Shown one piece after another: positions 46,255 to 59,147 of a stretch of DNA of 64,000 bases. The stretch's first letter is position 1; every line of letters starts with the position of its first letter. The translations under genes and the position numbers were made by a program. The stretch lies in NCBI RefSeq assembly GCF_004193775.1, contig NC_041002.1:10080485-10144484 (forward strand), read 5' to 3'. The notes below the pieces were generated by a model. The model was not told the DNA's origin. It saw only the letters and a program-made list of their open reading frames with translations, and did no database searches. Source of the stretch: Glycine soja (lineage: Eukaryota; Streptophyta; Magnoliopsida; Fabales; Fabaceae).

Positions 46255-46665
46255 TCCCTGGTAATCGATTACACAACCTTAGTAATCGATTACCAGAGGC
46301 CAAACTCGAATCACACAGCTTCAGGACATGAAAACCTGAAAAAGGCACTGTGTAATCGATTACACATACCTGGTAATCGATTACCAGTGACTCATTCCTC
46401 TGTGTAATCGATTACACAGATTGGTAATCGATTACCAGAGGCCTCCACAACCTGCTGCCTTTAATTCTAAGCCTGGTAATCGATTACACCCCCTTGGTAA
46501 TCGATTACCAAAAGCCCTCATAGCTTCCTGACCTCGTTTTCAAGCCTGGTAATCGATTACACCCCCTTGGTAATCGATTACCAGAGACCATCTTAGCCTC
46601 CTGTCTTCATTTTTAAGCCTTGTAATCGATTGCCCACCCTTGGTAATCGATTACCAGAGGCCATA
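46255..46665. repeat. Twelve TAATCGATTA palindromes in six pairs (inner LTR)
   Basis: Pairs such as GGTAATCGATTACACC followed by TTGGTAATCGATTACC recur every 60-90 bp. Pair spacing (about 25 bp centre to centre) equals that at 44585-44900. One site is TAATCGATTG. Confidence 0.9.
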
Positions 46666-48960
46666 ACCCATATATCACACAAGATTCACAGCTGGCCAGC
46701 CACCACATAAGCCTCCTTGCTTTGTGGTCTTAGTTCCTTTTATCTGTTGACTGCCAGGAGCTCGCCTGTTTAGGTACATCATAGGTTCTCACTGATTGAC
46801 TATGCCCGGGTTGGGTCGGGATTGGTCAAGCTTGGTTTTGGGCAATAGCACCCCACCTGACGTCCCCAAGGTCTCCTGATCCCCGCGACATATCTCCAGG
46901 TACCACTTTGTGGTCAACGAATAAAAGCAGGAAGTTTCATCCTTCTACACTTCCTCATCTCAAGCTTGTAGGATTATGGGGTACCCATCACATGTGGTAC
47001 TAGGTGGCGGTCGGGCGATGGTGCACAACAAGTTTTCCACATCCACAAATCGCGCATAAACCCACCATCCCCTGTTGCCCACCTCCAACTGAGCTCACGT
47101 ACTCCCACGTAGCCCACATCCTCGTTTCTCTCAACACCGGGTCCCCATCAATCCTCCCAAGCTTCCACAACATCCAAGTAATTCAACATTCAAACAGCAC
47201 AAACTATCACAGCCAAGAAAACAGGGCAAAGGCAGAAAACTCTGCCCAAAGCACCAACCAAAATCACAGCTTTTCTCACTTAAAGACCCCAGTAACAATT
47301 CCTTCGTTCCAGTTCGTTAACCATTGGATCGACTCGAAAATTTTACTGGAAGTCTCTAGTACATAAGCCTACATTTTGACCGTTGGGATCTACTAGCAAA
47401 CATCCAGAACTCATTCTGCACTACTCTTTCCACAACCAGCAAATGCATAGCATTTTTCTGCACAAAACCAAAATTCTGCTGTACCTATTTGACAACAAAA
47501 TTCTGCATAAGTGCAGATTTCGAAAATCACACTTTCCCTCATCCAATATTGCCCAAATCAAATCCTACAAGTCCTAAATCATGTATCAATCATGTCTAAA
47601 CCAAAGTCAAGCTTCAAACCACAGCAACACAAAATCTAGGTATCCAAAACCCCTCAATTTGATGGATTTTCAAGGTTTGAGAAGTGAAATTGAGAATAGG
47701 GTAAGTTTGAAGCAAACTCTCACCTCACACAAGTCTATAACATCAATTTAAACTTGTTCAAACTGGATTTACGCCTAAAATTTCACCGAATCAAAATTTG
47801 ACTCTTCAATACCCAAATTTACCCTAGAAATGACTCTTTGTTCACTTTGGTCATTTTTTTTCTCTCTAGCACAGCCCAAACTTTCTCACATGTCCTAAAT
47901 GGCATTTCAAGCTAGGATTAACTCATTTTAACCTCCATTACCACAAAATCCAGATTTAACCTTCCAACTCTCAAAGCCTCACTCTTTTTCCACTCATAAC
48001 ACCACATTCTCACTTTCTAACCCTAGGTTAATTCTACCCTTCATCTCTAACAGTTTTCCATAAGCAATTTCAGCACATAAACATCACAAGCATCATCATA
48101 AAAACCCTAAAACAGAATGGGTATGTTTAACTCATCCAAACATGGCAATTTCAACATGCTTTCCACAAATTCCTTCACAAATAACTATCATGAAGCAGAA
48201 ACTTAGCAAGACTACCCATCATATTTCCCAAAACCCCACACCCATGAAAATCAAGAGAGAAAGAAGTCCACCCAAACCTGAAATTTCGAAGTCCCACACG
48301 TAGAGACGCGCTTCACGACTCCGAAAATGCCCTCCTTTCGCGATTTGGAGCAGAAATGATGGCCAAAGGTTGGAGCTTTGTTTGGAGCTTCAATGGAGAA
48401 TGAAGGAGAAGAGAATGGCAACATGAGAGAGAGAGAGGAAAAGGCTTCTGAAATTTTTGGGCTGAGTGAGGAGAGAGAATACAGCTTTTTGGTTTTAAAA
48501 AGGGTTTTCTCTTTTTTCTATTTTTTTATTTAAGCTATGCCACATGTCTCCATTTGAGTGGAGCAAAAAGGGCCCACTTTCTCTTTTGATTGTGACCCAT
48601 ACACAGCCACAGAAAGTGAGAAAAATCTGACCTTTGAAACGCTAAAATCCTACCTCGGTTTGCGTGTCATTTCTCTGGTTCCAGTTCCTCGCGTTTCTCT
48701 GCGCCCGTCGGGATCAGTTTTCGAAAGTAGGCAATATATATATCAAAATGCTCAGAATAAAACCCCGAGCGTGGTTCAGAGGTTGGTTTCGTTAAATTTC
48801 AAGTCGCACGCAAAACAATGATTTTTAAACTAATTAATTAAGAATTAACCCATAACCTCCCATATATGGACTTCTCTTCCTTAATTAGCCTAACCCGCGT
48901 ATCTTGCCCCCACTATTCCTACTTCTATCAAGAACATATATGCATATACACTGAATAATA

Positions 48961-49062
<102 letters not shown>

Positions 49063-49117
49063 CATTCAAAATACATTGTTTTCAAAAATTCCTGGTAGAA
49101 ATTTCCAGGATGTTACA

Positions 49118-49450
49118 ATTCGACTCACTGCTACTTCCTTAGTACATTCGGAGGAACCCGCACGCACACTTCAGCAGCCTGTGGAGTGGATACTACCCAC
49201 ACCTACTCCATATCGACTAGTGGAGCCAGTTCAAGTGATAGAGGTGTCATCCTCTGAAGAGGATCTTGAAGAGGACCCAGAGGAGTTACCTCCTGAACCT
49301 GTTGTGGATGCCCTTGACTTCCCAGAGGACGATGAGGACCCACTCCCTGATGTTGATTCTCCAGAGGATGTTATGTCAGCATCTGAGGCAGACTCTACAG
49401 AGGAGAGCAGCCCTGGAGGGACAGCGAATAGTGATGACTCTTCATCATAG
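49118..49450 (+). pseudogene. 3' half of the acidic LTR ORF, outer copy
   Basis: It continues from the ATTCG duplication: LTATSLVHSEEPARTL, WILPTPTPYRLVEP, then acidic repeats (SSEEDLEEDPEELP, DEDPLPDVDSPEDV) and SDDSSS before TAG at 49448-49450. Open throughout. Confidence 0.65.
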
Positions 49451-50034
49451 CAGACGACTCCTTAGACTAGGCGTACATACTTTTTGTGGGTGAGTGTATC
49501 TAGTTCAGACTGCTAGGTTTACTCTTTTGATTTTTGGGTGGGTAGACCTATTGTATAGAAATTTTGGTGATTGTATATAATGTGGCTGAGGCCACCACAA
49601 TTGTTACCTTTGCTCTGGATGTCACTATGTTATTTTGCAAACTCCCATATTTTGGACAGTTTTAGACGATAAATATAATTATGTTTAATCTTGTTATTTG
49701 AAAAGGAAATGTTAACAAACTTTATTTGAAAAGAGTTTACCGACCGCATTTTATTATTTTTCACGTGACGACCTAAAATGATGACTGGTATGGTTTTTGA
49801 AAGAGCAAAATAGTTTAGAGGTTATGAGTGATCAGAAAGAAATGAACCCGAATAGAGTTGTGAACTGGCCATTCAGGACTCTATAGTGATAAGTTTCCTT
49901 CTGAATTTAATTACCGTGAAATGAATAACAGTGCGAAAAAAAAGAGAGAGAAAAAGAAAAAGAAAAAAAATTTCCCATGGTTTATGTTGTTTAATTTATT
50001 GCTATTAAACCAGTCATTATTTAGGGACGCCACA
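49118..50034 (+). mobile_element. 3' part of the large plus-strand LTR
   Basis: It matches the reverse complement of 45125-46042 and ends AGGGACGCCACA at 50034, the same terminus as the inner copy. It includes the 3' half of the acidic ORF. Confidence 0.8.
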
Positions 50035-50120
50035 TGAGGGAGGAAGGTTCATGTGTGGTTTTACGTAACCTCTTGATTCCTGATTAGTTTTACAAGCAAA
50101 ACTTCTAGTTATTGTTTTTT

Positions 50121-50355
50121 GACTTAAGGCATGCTCAAAGTTTTGTCTTTAATAAATTAATAATAAAGTCGTACTCTCAGTCTATTGTGGAGCTGGCAAT
50201 TAGTAACTATGATCAGGATCATCCTCACTTATCTGTGATAGAGGAAATACGATGGAGGTCCAAAGAATTATATTAGATCTCCCATGTGTTCCAAGAGGTG
50301 AATCAAGTTGTGGACGTCTTTATGCAGCTGGCTTAGCTAACCTTTGTAATAATGT
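50121..50355 (+). pseudogene. RNase H-like (RVT_3-type) fragment
   Basis: From 50121 one frame reads DLRHAQSFVFNKLIIKSYSQ, then SIVELAISNYDQDHPHLSVI, then EEIRWRSKEL, and then HVFQEVNQVVDVF. This matches the C-terminal half of the RNase H-like domain found in plant LINEs and stand-alone host proteins (E-S-x-S, IxxIxxL, HVxREAN order). In-frame TAG at 50274-50276 and 50334-50336 show it is dead. No reverse transcriptase is next to it. Confidence 0.6.
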
Positions 50356-50429
50356 TGTTTTACATTCTATTCTCGTCTCTGCGCTTAACCATGTAGAGGG
50401 TGATTTAAGTTGTAATGGTTTCCAACTTT

Positions 50430-51290
50430 CCATTGTTTAAGTTAATTTAGTTATGATTATGGGGCTCTTTGCTTTCACATATTCAAAAAATAAATATGAT
50501 ATAACATGATCGATGGACAATTTTATCCCTTTATCATGTGATCATAAGTTCGATTTCTTGTTTGTCGTATCAACCTCTTAAATGAATCTTAGTATATTAT
50601 AAAATAGTTTGTATAATTATCCAATCAGACCCTACGCTAACATGTATGGTATATTTATTGATTTTTATAATAATTATTTTAAAAATTATATTACCTCATT
50701 TTCATATCATTTGATGTTTAATGTTATTGCACATAAATTAAAAAGTACTTAATGAAACTAATGGTTAGTATATTTGGATTAAAATCTCCTTATTTAATAC
50801 ATTGATTTTTGATACGTACACCAAGACTAGTAATGCATATTAAATAAGAGTATATTTGAGAAAAAAAATCCACTAATTAAACTTCAAAATTCTAAAACAT
50901 CAATTGTTTTTAAAAAAATAAAAAACTAAAACATAAAAAATATGAGAAGAAGATAATATTAACAATTTGTTTTTTTGCTGAGTATATAATTACAAAGGGG
51001 TAACTGGATCATTCACTAGGATTTTTAAACTCCTATATGAAATTTGTTGACATTCTTAGGTGTATTGTCTGATTCCCTTCTACCAATTATTTTTTCATAT
51101 ACACACGTCATAATTTATAATTAGATAACACAATAAAAAAATTATTTTAGACCACCTGTATATGATTTTTTTTTACTTTGTCGGTATATGATTATTAGAT
51201 TTAACATATTTTGTTCATGTTTATTTTTTAATGAATAAACAAGTATTTTGTCGAAAAAGTAAACTTGGCATACAGTTCAGTCATCTTACC
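50430..51290. other. Intergenic DNA upstream of the BSD gene
   Basis: AT-rich, no gene seen. The promoter of the BSD gene must lie in its last few hundred bases; I see no convincing TATA box. Confidence 0.55.
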
Positions 51291-51412
51291 ATACGTTGTC
51301 GTATCCCTCGAAATCCAAATCTTTCCCCTTAGTCTCCGCTCTTCTTCCTCCTCTCCTTCATCATCAAACCTTTCTCTTTCTTTCTCTCTTGTTTCTCTCT
51401 CCTCCTGCGGCA

Positions 51413-54400
51413 ATGGAGGACCTGTGGAAGCGCGCGAAGACCTTCGCCGAAGAGGCCGCGAAGAAATCCCAATCCCTGACCCCTTCCTCCTCCCGGATCG
51501 CCGATCTCGTCTCCGAAACCGCCAAGAAATCGAAGGAGCTCGCCGCCGAAGCCTCCAAGAAGGCCGACATCCTCAAATCCGCCGCGCTTCGCCAGGCAGA
51601 CCAGATCAAGTCCTTCTCCGACACAATCGCAATTCCTCCCCAATTCGCCGCCATTGCCTCCGCCGCCACTTCCGCCGCCACCTCCCCGCCCTCCGCCACG
51701 CCGCAGGAGCTCGAGAAGTTCGGCGTCACTGATGACCTCCGATCCTTCGTCAAGGGCCTCACTTCCACCACCTTCCAGAACTTTCCTCTTAGTTCCGGTA
51801 ATTTTTAGAAACGAATTTGCGGAGTTCTGTCTTTTTTCTTAAATGGTTTGAGTGAATTCGGTTGGAAATGTAGACGAATCGGAGGGCTCTGATGTGACTA
51901 CTGTGGGATCCAATGTTCGGAAGGATCTCAATGAGTTTCAGGAGAAGCATGCCACTCTCGTTTTAACTACTGTCAAGGTAAATTGAATTCACCGTTTTTT
52001 TATTTTTAAATATTTTTTCTACATTGGATTCCTTGTGTGCGGAATTGCATTGTGTTTTAGTTTAGTGTATGTTTGTTGAGTTTAATAGACATGCACTCTC
52101 GTGTATGTGTTACAAGATCAATCAATCATAAATCACCGTTAAGATTAATAATTATAAAGTCAACAAACTTTCTATACATGACAGTTTGTAATTGAATGAC
52201 GGTCTACCACTTTTATTATTTAAACAGATTTCTTTATCTATTATTTTTTGTTATTATTATTATTATTATTAGTAGTAGTAGTAGGTGTAGGTGTTTTGGT
52301 TACTGTGATTCTTATTCCTTTTGAACAAAGAAGATGGACAGAGAGGGAAGAGAGCAGACCCGTTTTTTAAATAATAGTGTGTTAATGTGATTGCTTTGTG
52401 ATGCATTTCATTTCAGATGTTTCTTTCAGTAATGCGGCAAAGGGAAGAGCAGAGAAAATACACTTTTTTTTTTTAATAATAATATGCCTTTGTGATTTCT
52501 TTGTAGTGCACTCCTCTTCACATGTTTACTTTAGAGAGGTGCTAAAGGCATGTGTGTGAGTCTTGCAGCCTAAACTTTCATGGTCATTTGGGTGCTAAGT
52601 TGCTTACTTGTGCATCATGTTTTTTGATTCTTTCTTTATTTATTGGTTGGCAATGTCGGCATTGACTTGCTGTCAAGCATTGCCAATTGATTTGCTCCCT
52701 ACTAGTATAGAGAAATGCATCATTGTATCCATTGCCCTTGTTGCCATCTAGTGATTAATTGAGATTTTGTTTTCTGTGACAACAGTTCTTTTTATATTGC
52801 AATAATGGGTTATCATTTACCACCAACAATGCCAATATAGCACAAGGACTGAGAATCACAAATGTATTTTTAAAACTGCAAGTTATCACAAGCTTGCTAT
52901 TATATCATGTATTTTAATAACTCCATTGCAGGAAATTTCAAGATTGAGATATGAACTATGTCCACGTGCTATGAAAGAAAGACACTTTTGGAAGATATAT
53001 TTCACACTTGTCAACACTCATGTGGCTCCGTAAGTACTGTATCATGCTGATATTCCATGTACTATGTTATATTTGTCAATGAAGGGGGAAACTAGCTTTT
53101 CTATTTTCTTAAGTATTTTTGTTTAACTTAACTCTGATTGTTTCTTTATTCTTCAAAGAATAAATATTTACATAAATAAAAGACGTACAAGAAGGAAAAA
53201 TATAAAATATGCTAGTTATTAGAGTATTCTTACTCCACTAATTTTACTTAGTGGAGTAAGAATACTCTAGATCAAAGGGAAATCTTTTCTGCTGGCTTGT
53301 TCTATGTATTTTATGTTTTAAATCAAATTGTTCTAGAACAATGTTAAAATAACATAAAAAAAAAGAAGAAAGAGAGGTAATGTAGTGGAACAACTTGTTG
53401 TTATAATGATTTAAATGTTGTACAAACTGATTAGTCTTTTGTTTATCTTATTTTATATGCAAATGTGTATTAGGATATATATCTGTTCTTATTTGAAGAC
53501 AGGATTCTAGGTGTATACTATTATATAAAAAATATTAGATGGTTTCACACTACGATCTAACTACCCAAGGGTTCTTTCTATGTTGCAATTAAATTTTATT
53601 TAACAGAGGCTGGTATTAGTAATCAAGGAAAAGTTGGCATTTGTTAGAAGTTTCTAATTACATTCCTTGGATTCACATTTGTGGGAGCTTTACTATGAGC
53701 AAGAATGCCACTCTGGTATTTTAGGAAAAAAAATTATTTGATTAGTGTACCATCCAGATATGACTTGACTAAGCATGACGTTGCCCCTTATCAGGCTTCA
53801 GTGCCTCTCTTGAGCTCACGGCTCAGGGCTGTGCATCATCTGGATATTCCTCAGATATAATCCAAGATATACTCAACCTCAACCCATCCCATGGAACATA
53901 CACTACTTGAGCCCTCCAGCCTGATAAATGTTTCTGCCCTATTAACAAAACAAATTGATCTCTAATTCCATATAAACAATAGGTTGAATTTCAACAATAT
54001 CCCAAACTCAATCTAACCAATTCCTTCCCCCAATTGATATCAGGACTGGTCATGATTTAAGCTCCCATTAAATTTGCCATTAATATACCACCAGTGTAAC
54101 TGTAACCCCATGAGGTGGTATCTTCACCCTTTAGACTCAGGCTAGGCTAGTCCAAGCACCCTTTCTGTGCTAATATGGTTAACCAGAGTTGTATGCATCA
54201 TTATCAATTCCCGAATAGTGATGCAGAGCAGCTGACCCCAAAACTGGCATAGTAGGATAGTAGATAGTGGAATCATCACTATTATGAAATTTATAGATAT
54301 AAATTAAGTAATTTATATTACATATGCTAAAACATTAAAATAAAAACTACACAAAATTAAAGAATTCTTAATTAATGATTAAAATTCGTAATTTGAAGTC

Positions 54401-56557
54401 AAACACAATTTAATAACAAGAGTCAAGTGATATAAAAGGAAAAATAGAAAGTATAGGAAGAAAGGGCAATGTAAGGTTAGCTATCTGAACCCAACAATGA
54501 AAGAGAAAACATAATGTAGACATGCTGGAAAAAAATAAAAATAAAACCGAACATAGACGGATAGACCCCTCTGTGACATGAACAGAACAGAGGCCAAAGG
54601 ATATGAACAGAGTAGAGACCACAGAACAGTGTGCGAATGTTACTGCGGAAACATGCAGGAAAGGTTGCTAGAGAGAGTGAGTCTTCATTGGAGAGAAGGA
54701 TGGTGTTCGTCACCATGTAGCCACTGCTGTACAGGACACTTTAGTTCTCTGGGAAATGGACGAAAAATGCAGTGTGACACCAACAAAGTTGCTGTAGAAA
54801 TATGGATCCTCACTGATGAGAAGAAGGCTAAGGTCTGACCTTGTATGAGGTGTGCAAAATGGAGAGAAAAGGGGAAGAAGAAAATTCAAAAGGGAAGGAG
54901 GGCACCTAAAATAGCTCAGAATAACGCTGTTCATGGCTCAAAATTGTGTTTTTCGACGTGGCTATCTTGGACACTGTTGCTTTGAACATAGTGAAATGCT
55001 CTATGATTAGTACCATGGGTGCACCACGGGGTGCAATGCGATGCCGCTATGGTGGGCTATCGTACGCAACTAGTCTGGTCTTACGTGAACAATTAGCATT
55101 TAAAATTCTTGGGAATTTATTTTTGAACTCTTAAAACTTAAAATAGTTTGTTTGGTTCTCAATGCATAATTGCATATTTCTAGGAATATGTGAGATAATT
55201 CTTGAAATGCCCTTACTATGTAAAAACATTATTCTTTTAATTTTAAATGGAGTTCATAGAAAAATAGAACAAAAAAAAATGCAAGGTGATTATTATACCC
55301 ATACTATTTCAAATTCACTCTTCTTTCTTTCTTTCTACCATTTAGAAGTGGAAATCGAGTTTAAATTATGAGAGAAATATTGGAGGAATACAAAGAGCAA
55401 GAAATGGGGGAGAGAGAGAGGATTGTGAATTGGAATGAGTATTTAATTCTAACTGTGCTTGTTTCCTTTTTTGTTATGAGGGAAGTGCTGTAACATTTTT
55501 AAGTAAGCCTCACTCTAATTATATAATGTTACAATCAGGTATGAGAAGCAATATATGCAGGAGGTTCAGCTTAGAGCGGCAGCAGAGCAGAATGTAGATC
55601 CTAAGGAAGAGCAACCTGCTGTTACTGGAGGAACTGGAAAGGCAGAAGCAATTGGGGGCAATGTGAAGAGTAGGCCTTCTAATTCATCCTCTACTGAACA
55701 AGACTTAGATACATTTCTTCTTGGAGATCTTGAAGACAGTGATGAAGCTCCAGGTATATTACTGTTTAGATTTTGTTACAGAAATATACAGTCTAGCATT
55801 ACTTTTTGAGTTTTGTATATCAAATCAGTGGCTTAAATTTTGCACATTATGTGCAAAAGCATGAGCCATTCCGCTGTCAATTACCATCCTTAAGATTCTT
55901 GAGAATTGACTAGATTTTAAATGTTTGGAATGACATTGCCTTTGATGGTTAACTTATCTGTCATGGTCTTCTACAAACTTGTTATCTCATAATGATTATC
56001 ATTTCCATATTTCAGATGACGGTGAGGGCAGTTTTGATGATGATTTTGACAAGATTGGCAATTCAGTAAGTGCTTTTTATCTGGATCCACTTTGATTTTA
56101 TGTTTTTCTTTCTTTTAAAATACTCTAGCCACTTTTATATTATTTGGGCACAAGCAAACTGGACATCCCTGTGTTTGTTAAAATAATTTGCAAAATAAAT
56201 ATAAATAATATAATCTAAATATGTATTTTGTGTAAAACTGATTTTGTATGTTAGTAAATAGACGAGTAATTGAGATATAAAAAAAACGAGAGAAAGTATG
56301 GAGGAAGTGTGTGCACACATGGAGAAGAATAACAGGAGAAATAGAAGGAAGATTAGGAGGAACGCTGTAGTGGTGATTGAGGTGTTTCTCAGATGTGAGA
56401 CAGTTTATTTGCATAATTGACGCCTCCCCCAGCTTTAAGGAAAACTTTTGATTCATGCAGCTTTTCTTAATAAGATGATTTTGATATATCATGTTATTGG
56501 AACTTTTAGGATGTTGAAGATGAGAAGCATGTGAAGAAAACTGCTGCAACAGTTTAG
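51413..56557 (+). CDS. BSD domain-containing protein, six exons (299 aa)
   Basis: Exons are 51413-51797, 51874-51977, 52932-53029, 55539-55753, 56016-56065 and 56510-56557, with GT/AG borders and matching phases (1,0,2,1,1). The N-terminal ~75 residues (MEDLWKRAKTFAEEAAKKSQ, then AAEASKKADILKSAALRQAD) are an alanine/lysine-rich helix like that of LEA proteins. The BSD domain spans about residues 148-203 across exons 2-4: FQEKHATLVLTTVKEISRLR, LCPRAMKERHFWKIYFTLVN, HVAPYEKQYM. It includes the FW pair that defines the domain. The C terminus is acidic (FLLGDLEDSDEAP; SFDDDFDKIGN). BSD domains occur in TFIIH p62, synapse-associated and DOS2-like proteins; plant members of this length are poorly characterised and the molecular role is not known to me. 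The 5' leader (51327-51403) is CT-rich. Exon 1 is GC-rich against AT-rich introns. The start is the first ATG after the leader in this frame. Confidence 0.9.
53030..55538. other. Intron 3 of the BSD gene, probably TE-bearing
   Basis: At 2.5 kb this is the longest intron. It holds a perfect 21-bp hairpin (53221-53268). A less AT-rich segment at 54420-55090 has several short open frames, none convincing. The phrase GCAATGCGATGCCGCTATGGTGGGCTA near 55035 looks like a hAT-type subterminal sequence, but I cannot confirm it. Introns 1 and 2 (51798-51873, 51978-52931) show nothing notable beyond a short ATT/AGT repeat near 52255-52280. Confidence 0.5.
53221..53268. repeat. Perfect 21-bp inverted repeat with 6-nt loop
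   Basis: Arm 1 is AGAGTATTCTTACTCCACTA plus one A (53221-53241), the loop is TTTTAC, and arm 2 (53248-53268) is its exact complement. Confidence 0.95.
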
Positions 56558-57425
56558 GATTCCCCCAATTACTTTTGGTTGAGAGACTGAAGTCAAAATG
56601 AACTTTGCTGCTTGCAACTATCCCTGAGATATCAGTGAAACCATAAAGACAAACGGTTGTAGCAGCCTGGAATTAAAGAAAAGTGGCTGTAGCAGTGTGT
56701 AGATTTGGCGAATTGGTCGGAAAAAACTGAAGTAACTGGTCATTGTTTATTTGTTTACCTTAATACCCTATATAGTGGCAGATTGATTTTGGATAAAATG
56801 GTGGTTCTGAGCCCTGTTGCCTTGTACAGTTGACCTTATTCTTTGATATTGCTTTCAATTGTAAACTGTTTTAGAACTCTTCGAACGTATTATCGCTTCT
56901 TTTTCATTCAGTGAAAATGTATAATCACATTTTTGTTTAATGTCGGGATGATCATATCTATCTATATTCTATATTTATATACTATATATATAGGTAAAGG
57001 AAGCTTAAATTTTCATGAGTCGTTGAATCAAAATTTTAATTCGTCAATAATTGTTGATTTGATATATTATATGTAAATGAAGTTTGATGTTTTTGTTGAT
57101 TTGATATATTATACGTAAATGAAGTTTTATGTTTTTTAGCATACTTGAACATGTGGACTGTTAGATTGAGATTTTAATTTCATAACAATTATTGATTTGA
57201 TTAATTGTAACTTTTTTGTAAAATATGGTAGTGCCTTTTAGAATCATTACATTTTTTTTATTAATTTGTTAATAACCATTGGTTAAAATGCTTGAATATT
57301 TTAAAACCATTAGATCATATTTAAAATCTTACAATAGTTGATTTTATGTTATATTTTTTAAATAATAATAATATATTTCTAATATATTAATATTTGAATA
57401 AAATTTATTTTAAAATTGGAGTATA

Positions 57426-57479
<54 letters not shown>

Positions 57480-59147
57480 AATTTATTATTTAATGTGTAT
57501 CTTTAATTGTTAATTTAAAATAAAATTATTAAAATTAATATTTAATATAGTATATAAGATTTTTAAAAATTATTAATTTATATTATTAATAATTAATTTA
57601 AATAATAAAATTACATTGTAAATGTAAAATTCTTTTTCTTTTAAATAAATTAAATACTAGTATAAAAATACATAATAATTTAAAATCTAATTTAAGATCT
57701 AGTTAATAATGTATTTGATAATGTAATAGTACCTATGTTATCGACCTCATGGAGCATTTTAGACTAGGTCATCCTGGGCACTTCACCTTGGATGCAGCAA
57801 TCTTCTGATTTTTGTTTCAATTTTAATTGTGTTGACAAAAGAAAGAAAGTTGATAGGAAAGCTTTCATCTCATGTTTGTTTGGGTTAATGTTAGGTTGAA
57901 TAAATACATATTTTAATATATGTTTTGCGAGAATGAAGAATTTGAAACTTTTGATTTATCTACTGTTTTGGAGGCCTCCCAGAGTTAAAAAAACATGCAC
58001 TATTTTTTTTTTAATTCATTGTGCTTTTTTTTTTTGACAGAATTAATTATTGTGCTTAGCTTACGGTTTAACTCTTCTAAAAAAAAAGTTTACGGTTTAA
58101 CTATACAGTACATTAATAGCAACACAATTGGGTATGCTAACAGGCGTGGCAGCATGTACAGCGACTAAATTCGTTGATAGACAATAACAGGGACAATTGA
58201 TGTGATTGGTATCCATATTAATTTACCTTTTATGTAAAATAAAATGAAAACGTTACATTGAAGGTGGTGATATAAAAATTAGTAAATGTGAATTTGTCAT
58301 ATGAACACACGTTTGTACATGTTTACCTGAATTTGTGGTATTGAATGAATTTGGTATTTGTGATTAATTGTTTTTTTCAAAAAAATTAAAAGATTTTACT
58401 CTAAAATGCATGCAATAATCTATAACATTGATTTGTAGTTTCTCTCTCCGTGTTATAAGAGTCACAAGAACGAACAAATATCGGTTTTTTTTTAGTAATA
58501 TGCACTTTCTTTCTCCTGCAAATGCTCAATATACATCAGTTTGAGAATTTTTTTTCTTTCTATATTACTCCAGTTTAGCATTGCTTCAGGGAAGTCAGGT
58601 TTGGCCACCCGACTTCCCTTCTTGATCTTTTTTTTAATTAAAATATTATAAAAATTAAATATTATATCATATAAAATTATTTTTAATTATTTTTGAAATT
58701 AATTATTTATTAAATTATTATTTGTAATATTGTTTTAATTTTTTTTAAAGAAAAATATACATATAAAGAAAAAATATAAAAATTGGATAAAATTATAGTA
58801 TAATTTTTTATTTACGTTATATGTAATTTTGTAGTTAAATTTATGTTTTGTTGATTTTTATTATTATGTTCTAATAATTAAAAAATAATAAAATTAGTTA
58901 GTAGTATTAAAATAAATTAAAAAACACTGTGAAAAAATAATTGATACATATATCTTATAAAATAGATAAAATTTCAAATTTTAATAACTGAGATGATAGT
59001 CAACAATAATGAAATATATTAAAAATTACATTTACAAAGTAAATATGATAAAACTAATGATGATCTGAGTTGTGCAAGATACATGTCATCTTCTTCAAGT
59101 TGGATTACTGGTTTACTAAAAATAGTCAAAATTTCTATTGTGCAGAA
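56558..59147. other. 3' region of the BSD gene and AT-rich intergenic DNA
   Basis: 56558-56950 is the probable 3' untranslated region; I see no canonical AATAAA. 57050-57135 has a short tandem duplication (GTTGATTTGATATATTATA...GTAAATGAAGTTT, twice). 57430-57490 is (TA)n followed by (AAT)n. The rest is plain AT-rich sequence. Confidence 0.55.
57430..57490. repeat. (TA)n then (AAT)n microsatellite
   Basis: About 18 TA units followed by about six AAT units. Confidence 0.9.

Noticed and set aside
47004..47366. Plus-strand frame of 120 codons, with a relative at 44044-44241 on the minus strand
   Set aside because: Both lie antisense to the large LTRs at equivalent places, so similarity follows from LTR homology. 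No domain is seen.
51329..51771. Minus-strand and third-frame open stretches over BSD exon 1
   Set aside because: They are shadows of the GC-rich first exon; only the plus frame continues through exons with matching splice phases.
54410..54934. Short open frames on both strands in BSD intron 3
   Set aside because: They overlap each other, have low-complexity hydrophobic or basic translations and match no family I know.
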